Below are positions 1 through 4,993 of a stretch of DNA of 8,080 nucleotides, one piece after another. Made by a program: the position numbers and the translations under genes. The notes under the pieces were generated by a model. That model was not told where the DNA came from and ran no database searches. It worked only from the letters and a program-made list of their open reading frames with translations. The stretch comes from an uncultured Bacilli bacterium (lineage in GTDB: Bacteria; Bacillota_I; Bacilli_A; RF39; UBA660), in the NCBI GenBank assembly GCA_947598425.1, contig CANQFH010000048.1:1-8080 (forward strand), read 5' to 3'. Within the stretch, counting starts at the first letter, position 1; the number at the start of each line of letters is the position of its first letter.

Positions 1-416
1 GGTACTTCTCTAGTATTTATATACTCTGGGCCTGAATTATTACCAATATAGAATTCACTTATAGTTGGAGCATCTTTCTCTCTATCAAAATATAAATAAC
101 AATATACAGTTTTACTCGTATCTACTGTGGCTACATGAGTTGTATCATCAAATTGTAAAACATCATTTATTTCATTACCATTAATATCCATACAACCTGA
201 CATTTCTTCATTATATGTATACCTTGTTGGCCAAGTATCAGTATCACTTTCTTTATAAGTTCCATCTCCTTGATCTAGCATTATGGCAAACAATTCTTTA
301 TCTACTTTTTTATTTAATGCTACTTCATCTAATTTATTATTGGCATAACTTTTAGGTACATTAAATATTACTACACTTATTATTATTAATAATAACAATA
401 CATATCTCTTTCTCAT
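1..416 (-). CDS. Secreted Ig-like surface protein, 5' part only (paralogue of the 739-aa protein in this window)
   Basis: Partial gene: 138 codons are visible and the rest lies beyond the left edge. It starts with ATG at 416, ten nt after an AGGAGG-like AGGGAG (427-432). The product opens with a basic N-terminus (MRKRY), a hydrophobic stretch to about residue 18, and a possible signal-peptidase site after SYA near residue 25. The mature part carries VDKELFAIMLDQ, SGCMDING and KTVYCYLYFDRE, all shared with the 739-aa protein at 7213-4994. By eye the two are roughly 60% identical over the visible stretch, and a 26-bp block is identical (79-104 and 6867-6892). The two Cys of the shared N-terminal domain are conserved. 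Function is unknown. By analogy with its paralogue it should continue into Ig-like modules. Its promoter has an eight-G spacer, so expression is probably phase-variable (inference). Confidence 0.85.
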   Translation of the reverse strand, partial: MRKRYVLLLLIIISVVIFNVPKSYANNKLDEVALNKKVDKELFAIMLDQGDGTYKESDTDTWPTRYTYNEEMSGCMDINGNEINDVLQFDDTTHVATVDTSKTVYCYLYFDREKDAPTISEFYIGNNSGPEYINTREV

Positions 417-450
417 ATTATATAGACTCCCTTTATCATCTATTATCTTT

Positions 451-477
451 ATTATATAATACCCCCCCCGGAGTCAA
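451..477 (-). promoter_or_regulatory. Sigma-70-type promoter with poly-G spacer (8 G), left paralogue
   Basis: On the minus strand the -35 is TTGACT (477-472) and the -10 is TATAAT (456-451), separated by 15 nt made of CC, eight G and TATTA. Transcription should begin near 444, giving a leader of about 28 nt to the ATG at 416. A 15-nt spacer is two short of optimal, so this copy is predicted weak or off unless the tract lengthens. The block from AATTCTTGACTCC through the -10 to the AGGGAG is almost identical to that at 7213-7279. Confidence 0.85.
462..469 (-). repeat. Homopolymeric tract, 8 x G (C on + strand)
   Basis: Eight consecutive G on the minus strand lie wholly inside the promoter spacer. 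Apart from its counterpart at 7258-7266, no comparable G or C run is seen in this AT-rich window. Tracts of this kind change length by replication slippage. Confidence 0.95.
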
Positions 478-489
478 GAATTTTGCAAT

Positions 490-513
490 AAAAAAAAAGA
501 AGATTGCTCTTCT
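490..513 (-). terminator. Intrinsic terminator ending the pilin-rnr-smpB-DUF3048 transcription unit
   Basis: On the minus strand AGAAGA (513-508) pairs with TCTTCT (503-498) across a GCAA loop, which fits the stable GNRA tetraloop class, followed by eight T (497-490). It lies about 25 nt beyond the stop codon of the 108-aa gene and just upstream of the -35 box at 472-477, so it insulates the phase-variable promoter from read-through. Confidence 0.85.
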
Positions 514-538
514 AATATAATAATTAACTATTTATTTT

Positions 539-865
539 TTAATTATTTTTATTTAATTCTTCTAAATTTTCTACCGATTTATTTTCTTCATTTAAGATAG
601 AAGGATCATTTAATTCTACACTTTTAGTTTCTGGGTTAATATTCTTTGATTTAGCAACCATATCTTGTAAATTTTTACCTTCCATATTTTCAGGAATTAT
701 TAAATTTTCTAAAGATTCTTCTATTTTATCTTCATTCTTTTTCATTAAATCACTTTTACTTCTTTTACTATCATAAATATATCCAATTAAAGCAAATAAA
801 AGAATTATTGTGATTGTTAAAAACCATGCATAATTATTACCAACAAATTCAACTATTTTATCCAT
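539..865 (-). CDS. Small single-pass membrane protein of unknown function (108 aa)
   Basis: I do not recognise a named family. The protein has a short N-terminus (MDKIVEFVGNNY), one hydrophobic segment at about residues 13-30 (AWFLTITIILLFALIGYIY), then a basic stop-transfer stretch DSKRSKSDLMKK. The positive-inside rule places the long acidic, Asn/Glu-rich tail in the cytoplasm. The tail has no Cys or Trp and no catalytic motif, and looks largely disordered. The start at 865 has a perfect AGGAGG at 870-875, four nt upstream. It follows the DUF3048 gene by 37 nt without a visible promoter or terminator, so it is probably the last cistron of that unit, ending at the hairpin at 490-513. The stop is TAA. 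Confidence 0.75.
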   Translation of the reverse strand: MDKIVEFVGNNYAWFLTITIILLFALIGYIYDSKRSKSDLMKKNEDKIEESLENLIIPENMEGKNLQDMVAKSKNINPETKSVELNDPSILNEENKSVENLEELNKNN

Positions 866-902
866 ATAGCCTCCTACTAAATTATATTTATAATTATTTA
901 TT

Positions 903-1967
903 TTATGATATTTCTATTGTTTCATTAATTGGTACTATTTGAATAAAGGTATTACCATCATTCATAATAACTTCACTACCATCTTGATATGTATATTTTG
1001 TTTGACATTCTAAACAATCTTTTTGCCATTTAATTTCACTAACATATCCATTAGATATAAAATATGCATCTCCAGAACCAATATTATGTAACTCTTGTCT
1101 AGATGAATTATCACCGCTTATAGTATTATTCTTTATTTTATATGCTATTATATTTTTAACAGTAATTTGATTATTTGAGGCATGATCTATATGCTCAATA
1201 CCAGTGGCATATCTTTTATATACTTTATTTTCACTATCATATTTATAATCAATATAATTATCTTTAGCATAAGTTATTTTTATTTCTGTTGCTTCTTTAG
1301 TATTATCTTTACTTTTCATATCAATTTCATTACCACTATACTTTAATAAATTATTCTTATCAGTAGTACTTCGATAATTTAATTTATTTATAGCTTTATT
1401 TATTAATTCTGTACTTGTAAAACGACGATGACTTTTATTAATACTACTGATATTAGCAGTCCAAAAATAACTATTATTACCTATTTTATCTAATTCATTA
1501 TCTGATCCATAAGTCATACCATTAACATTATTTATTTTATATGTCTTAATAGCGGTCTCCGCTTGAGGACTAAAGCCCCAGTGAACAAAAACAGCATCAT
1601 TTTCAAGAACATAATCTATATGGTATACTCTAGCACTTCTAATTGGACTAATTTTATCTACTTCTTTATCTTTATATAATGCTAAAAATCTAGTTCTACC
1701 ATCAATATAATTAATCATTTCATATACTATATAAGCATCTTGAAGACCACTTTGAACTTTCCTAGCTTCCTCAGAATTATCTATCATAACTGCTATGGGT
1801 CTACTATTACTAGATTCATCTATAATTGTTACTTTCTTATTTGGTTTAGGAGTATTACTATCTACTTCTTTTTCTTTATCTTTATCATGTAATAAATAAA
1901 ATCCTCCCAACGCTAATAAACCTACTAATAAAATAGCTATTATTATCATTAATACTTTTCTTTTCAT
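903..1967 (-). CDS. DUF3048 (YerB-like) membrane-anchored extracytoplasmic protein
   Basis: The 354-aa product has an N-terminal membrane segment at about residues 5-25 followed by a charged linker. The first DUF3048 domain shows RPIAVMIDN (56-64), QSGLQDAYIVYE (72-83) and ISPIRSAR (106-113), the family's hallmark motifs. The C-terminal domain (about 225-350) ends with the usual pattern of an aromatic/glycine stretch, W-x-K, then a T-x-Y-x-x-G...F-I-Q-I-V-P motif. Bacillus YerB is a lipoprotein, but here no lipobox Cys follows the hydrophobic stretch, so an uncleaved anchor or ordinary signal peptide is more likely. A CLEC pair (318, 321) lies in the C-terminal domain. The biochemical role of the family is not established. 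The start at 1967 is fixed by AGGAGG (1972-1977). It lies one nt after the smpB stop, so the two genes are translationally coupled. Confidence 0.9.
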   Translation of the reverse strand: MKRKVLMIIIAILLVGLLALGGFYLLHDKDKEKEVDSNTPKPNKKVTIIDESSNSRPIAVMIDNSEEARKVQSGLQDAYIVYEMINYIDGRTRFLALYKDKEVDKISPIRSARVYHIDYVLENDAVFVHWGFSPQAETAIKTYKINNVNGMTYGSDNELDKIGNNSYFWTANISSINKSHRRFTSTELINKAINKLNYRSTTDKNNLLKYSGNEIDMKSKDNTKEATEIKITYAKDNYIDYKYDSENKVYKRYATGIEHIDHASNNQITVKNIIAYKIKNNTISGDNSSRQELHNIGSGDAYFISNGYVSEIKWQKDCLECQTKYTYQDGSEVIMNDGNTFIQIVPINETIEIS

Positions 1968-1968
1968 C

Positions 1969-2394
1969 CTACCTCCTAGATTCTAAAATCTTTAAATCTC
2001 TTTCTTTTATTGCCTCTCTTTTATCATAATTCTTTTTACCACGACAGATACCAATACTTACTTTAGCAATATTCTTTTTCATATATACTCTAATAGGTAT
2101 TAAAGTATATCCTTCTTTTTTCATTTTTTCTTCTATTTTAGCAATTTCTTTCTTATGTAATAATAACTTTCTTTCTCTTCTTTCATCATGATTAAAAATA
2201 TTTCCTTCTTCATACTTTGCAATATACATATTGATTACATAAGCTTCTTTATTTTTAATTCTAACATAAGTATCTTTAAGATCCACACTACCTTTTCTAA
2301 CCGATTTAATCTCCGTACCAGTTAAGACAATTCCCGCTTCTAATTCACTTTCGATAAAATAATCATAACGAGCTTTTTTATTTATTATTTCCAT
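1969..2394 (-). CDS. smpB: SsrA-binding protein SmpB
   Basis: SmpB binds tmRNA and delivers it to stalled ribosomes for trans-translation. The 141-aa product shows the family landmarks: NKKARYDYFI near the N-terminus, EAGIVLTGTEIKSVR, GSVDLKDTYVRI, a central HDERRERKLLLHKKEI helix, LIPIRVYMKK, and the basic C-terminal tail GKKNYDKREAIKERD that enters the ribosomal A site. Start choice: the frame stays open to a TTG at 2406, but GAGG at 2401-2404 is six nt before the ATG at 2394, giving the usual MEIINKKARYDYF start. The ATG at 2397 is the only close alternative. The gene overlaps the end of rnr by 17 bp, matching the common rnr-smpB pairing. No tmRNA gene follows; the next gene is DUF3048. 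Length is normal for the family. Confidence 0.95.
   Translation of the reverse strand: MEIINKKARYDYFIESELEAGIVLTGTEIKSVRKGSVDLKDTYVRIKNKEAYVINMYIAKYEEGNIFNHDERRERKLLLHKKEIAKIEEKMKKEGYTLIPIRVYMKKNIAKVSIGICRGKKNYDKREAIKERDLKILESRR
1972..1977 (-). promoter_or_regulatory. Ribosome binding site encoded within the last two smpB codons
   Basis: The perfect AGGAGG that serves the DUF3048 start (four nt spacing) is also the Arg-Arg codon pair ending SmpB. A ribosome terminating on smpB therefore stops directly over the next initiation site. Confidence 0.8.
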
Positions 2395-4468
2395 CATATA
2401 CCTCAAAATCTACCATACTTGTTTCTTTACTAGCATTAACTACTTTAACTTCTAATTCATCTCCAATACGATACATTTTCTTTTTATCACTACCTACTAA
2501 TGCTAATAAATCTGGAACATAATTATAATTACCATTTAATGAATTTATATGGACTAAACCTTCAACCAAATTAGGTAGTTCTACAAAGAAGCCAAAGTTG
2601 GTAACGGTTGTTATTATACCTTTATAAACATTACCTATTTTATCTTCCATATATTCAGCCATTTTCATATCAACTACTTCTCTTTCGGCATCGACAGCAT
2701 CTTGTTCTTTGATACTAGAATGTTCACTAACTTCAACTAAATACTTTTGATAATAATTAATTGTATCTTGATCAAGTTCTTTATTAAATAAATAAGTTCT
2801 CAACAACTCATGAACCGTAGTGTCTGGAAACCTTCTGATTGGAGAAGTAAAATGAGTATAATTTTTAATAGATAAACCAAAGTGACCAATATTAGTGGGA
2901 CTATAAACAGCTTTTTGCATACTTCTTAAAAGCATTGAAGATAATATACCTGATTCTTTATATTCTTTTAATTCTTTTAATATTTTTTGCATATCTTTAC
3001 TTGATGACTCGACTCCTTTGGTATTAACATCAATATGTAATATTTTTAAAAGGTTTAAAAAGTCGGTTATTTTTTCTGGTTTTGGAGCACCATGTACTCT
3101 ATAAATAAAAGGTAAATCCATATTATATATATGAGTTGCTACGGTTTCATTCGCTGCAATCATAAAGACTTCAATTAAATTTTCTCCTTCATGTTGCTCT
3201 CTTTTAACTATATCAATACATTTACCATTTTCATCTTGAATAATTTTAGCTTCAGGTATATCAAATTCAATATAGCCATTTCTAATCATTTTATGCCGTA
3301 AAATTAACGCTAACTCATGCATTATTTTTAAGGTGTTAGCAAATGGTTCATAACCTTCAGGTATTATATCTTCTTCTAATATTTTGTTAACACACTTATA
3401 AGTCATTTGTTTCCTACTTTGAATAATTGATGGGAATATATCATATTCTTTCAAATTACCATTAAAATCATATTTCATTGTTACACTAATAGCTAGTCTT
3501 TCAACATTAGGATTTAAAGAACAAATACCATTAGATAATTCATGAGGTAACATTGGAATTACTCTATCAGCAAGATAACTAGAAGTTCCTCTTTCAAAAG
3601 CGGCTTGATGTAAATTACTATTAGGTCTTACATAATAAGAAACATCTGCAATATGTACTCCTAATTCATAATAATCATTACCTTTTTTAATACTAATGGC
3701 ATCATCAATATCTTTAGTATCATCACCATCTATAGTAAATATTTCTTCTTTAGTTAAATCAACTCTTCCAACTCGATCTTTATCTAAAACAGCTTCCGGA
3801 ATATTTTTGACTTCTTCTAAGACTGCTTCACTAAATTCCACTTCAATATTATGTTTATATGCTATTGTTAAAATATCAATACCCGGGTCATTTTTATGTC
3901 CAATAATCTTTTTAATAACACCATTAAATACTTTATCATCTATTTGTTCAGTTAATTCCACTAATACTTTATGGCCATCTACTAAATTATTAAAATGATT
4001 TTCTAGTTTAACTTCGATATCTAATTTTTTATCATCTAATATAAGGGTTGGAATACTTCCTACATATAATATTTCTCCAACTACATTTTTAATTCCTCTA
4101 TTTAATATTTTAATTACTTTACCTTCTAAACGACCATTTCTTAAATATAAATCAACTAAAGCCGTATCACCATTAATCGCCCCATTTAAATTATCTTTAC
4201 TAATAAATATATCTTCCATCCCATTATTTTGAATTAAAAAAGCATAACCATTCTTAGCAACATCAATCGTACCTGTATGTAATGATTTACAATATTTCAT
4301 TAATATATATTTATGTTTCCTAGTTTCATGCACTATACCTTCTTGTACTAAAGAATCCAAAGTATTTTGTATTTCTTCTAGATTTATTTCATTTAAACTC
4401 TTACTTATTTCTTTAATATCTTTAGCTTTATCATTTTTATCTAAATAATTTACTATACTATCTTTCAT
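2378..4468 (-). CDS. rnr: Ribonuclease R (3'-5' exoribonuclease, RNB family)
   Basis: RNase R degrades structured RNA 3' to 5' and acts with SmpB/tmRNA in clearing defective mRNAs. The 696-aa protein has an N-terminal winged-helix region (about 1-60), an OB/cold-shock segment (about 65-130, GTIDVAKNGYAFL), and the RNB catalytic core. The metal-binding motif DGDDTKDIDDA lies near residues 246-256, followed by LGVHIADVSYYV, SLNPNVERLAISV and HFTSPIRRFPD. A C-terminal S1 domain (about 610-690) contains GNVYKGIITTVTNFGFFVEL and EGLVHINSL. It is shorter than Bacillus RNase R (about 780 aa), mainly because the basic C-terminal tail is absent. Start choice: an upstream ATG at 4483 has no Shine-Dalgarno sequence, whereas GGAG (4478-4481) is nine nt before the ATG at 4468. 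It overlaps the pilin gene by 11 bp and smpB by 17 bp. Confidence 0.95.
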   Translation of the reverse strand: MKDSIVNYLDKNDKAKDIKEISKSLNEINLEEIQNTLDSLVQEGIVHETRKHKYILMKYCKSLHTGTIDVAKNGYAFLIQNNGMEDIFISKDNLNGAINGDTALVDLYLRNGRLEGKVIKILNRGIKNVVGEILYVGSIPTLILDDKKLDIEVKLENHFNNLVDGHKVLVELTEQIDDKVFNGVIKKIIGHKNDPGIDILTIAYKHNIEVEFSEAVLEEVKNIPEAVLDKDRVGRVDLTKEEIFTIDGDDTKDIDDAISIKKGNDYYELGVHIADVSYYVRPNSNLHQAAFERGTSSYLADRVIPMLPHELSNGICSLNPNVERLAISVTMKYDFNGNLKEYDIFPSIIQSRKQMTYKCVNKILEEDIIPEGYEPFANTLKIMHELALILRHKMIRNGYIEFDIPEAKIIQDENGKCIDIVKREQHEGENLIEVFMIAANETVATHIYNMDLPFIYRVHGAPKPEKITDFLNLLKILHIDVNTKGVESSSKDMQKILKELKEYKESGILSSMLLRSMQKAVYSPTNIGHFGLSIKNYTHFTSPIRRFPDTTVHELLRTYLFNKELDQDTINYYQKYLVEVSEHSSIKEQDAVDAEREVVDMKMAEYMEDKIGNVYKGIITTVTNFGFFVELPNLVEGLVHINSLNGNYNYVPDLLALVGSDKKKMYRIGDELEVKVVNASKETSMVDFEVYDGNNK

Positions 4469-4832
4469 ATTCTCTTTCTCCATTATAATGACAAGTTTTT
4501 AAACCTGATTCATCCCATGATACACTTACTGTGGCATCTAAATTGATTTCTTCATTAGTACACTTATCGATCTCACTTTTAATAAAGCCTTCACTCACTA
4601 AAACACTAAGAGGAATGGGATTACAATTTTGTCTATTACATACAATACTTTTATTACTAAGTCCAGCATAAACACAAGCTGCATCTTCCACTTCTTGAAT
4701 GAATTGATTACAACTTTCTTGATTAGTAGTATTTAAAGTATTAGTTAAACTAATAGTAACAATAACACCAATAACACCTAAGACTGCTAAAACCGCTAGT
4801 ATTTCAATTAATGTAAATCCTTTATTATTCAT
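4458..4832 (-). CDS. Type IV prepilin-like protein (minor pilin or pseudopilin)
   Basis: The 124-aa product begins MNNKG|FTLIE, a textbook class III leader: a short basic leader, Gly before the cleavage site, N-methylated Phe at +1 and Glu at +5. A hydrophobic helix (about residues 6-30) follows. The globular part has six Cys (about 41, 53, 65, 70, 91, 114), enough for three disulfides, and ends with a SVSWDESGLKTCHYNG segment. It would need a prepilin peptidase and assembly ATPase, and none is in this window, so its machine is unknown. It could be a pilus, pseudopilus or competence component. The ATG at 4832 is preferred because it gives a canonical leader. An in-frame GTG at 4841 would add three residues and coincides with the predicted transcription start. 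Neither has a Shine-Dalgarno sequence. Its 3' end overlaps rnr by 11 bp, so the two genes are coupled. Confidence 0.88.
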   Translation of the reverse strand: MNNKGFTLIEILAVLAVLGVIGVIVTISLTNTLNTTNQESCNQFIQEVEDAACVYAGLSNKSIVCNRQNCNPIPLSVLVSEGFIKSEIDKCTNEEINLDATVSVSWDESGLKTCHYNGEREYER

Positions 4833-4847
4833 TTCTATCACAATTTA

Positions 4848-4856
4848 ATTATAACA
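4848..4856 (-). promoter_or_regulatory. Extended -10 promoter of the pilin-rnr-smpB unit
   Basis: On the minus strand TGTTATAAT (4856-4848) is a perfect extended -10 (TGn plus TATAAT). The region 17 nt upstream reads TTAATA (4876-4871), a poor -35, which suits an extended -10 promoter. The predicted start of transcription is about 4841, only nine nt before the pilin ATG, so the message would be leaderless or nearly so. Confidence 0.65.
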
Positions 4857-4864
4857 TGAAATAG

Positions 4865-4882
4865 TTTACTTATTAAAGTAAA
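4865..4882. repeat. Short palindrome overlapping the -35 region of the pilin promoter
   Basis: On the plus strand tttactt (4865-4871) and aagtaaa (4876-4882) form perfect 7-bp inverted arms around a four-nt centre. The position just upstream of the -10 would suit an operator, but an AT-rich palindrome of this size can occur by chance. Confidence 0.4.
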
Positions 4883-4912
4883 ATTAGTATTTTAAAGCTA
4901 ATTAAATAACTT

Positions 4913-4938
4913 TGTTGAAAATTAAATAGTTTTCAACA
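4913..4938. repeat. 26-bp palindromic element, left copy
   Basis: On the plus strand GTTGAAAA (4914-4921) and TTTTCAAC (4930-4937) are perfect 8-bp arms around an eight-nt centre. Read on the minus strand, the 25-bp core matches the plus-strand element at 7367-7391 at 22 of 25 positions, plus one further T outside. It lies between the terminator of the 739-aa gene and the pilin promoter. Confidence 0.7.
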
Positions 4939-4952
4939 TTTTTTATATATGT

Positions 4953-4986
4953 AAAAAACTAATAGAATTATTTACTTCTATTAGTT
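4953..4986 (-). terminator. Intrinsic terminator of the 739-aa surface protein gene
   Basis: On the minus strand an 11-bp perfect stem (4986-4976 with 4967-4957) encloses an eight-nt loop and runs into six T (4958-4953). It begins eight nt after the stop codon. It separates the surface-protein cassette from the pilin-rnr unit. Confidence 0.85.
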
Positions 4987-4993
4987 AATTAAA

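Noticed and set aside
2395..2406. Longer SmpB start at TTG 2406
   Set aside because: The TTG overlaps the GAGG ribosome binding site itself, and the ATG at 2394 gives the normal SmpB N-terminus at good spacing.
3696..3998. Plus-strand open frame inside rnr
   Set aside because: It is antisense to the RNase R catalytic region, with no ribosome binding site and a low-complexity Ser/Leu composition expected from reverse-reading AT-rich coding DNA.
4469..4483. Longer RNase R start at ATG 4483
   Set aside because: No Shine-Dalgarno sequence precedes it, whereas the ATG at 4468 has GGAG nine nt upstream.
4914..4946. Plus-strand intrinsic terminator (stem followed by T6)
   Set aside because: It has terminator shape on the plus strand, but no plus-strand gene exists to use it. 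The match to the element at 7366-7391 makes a repeat the better reading.
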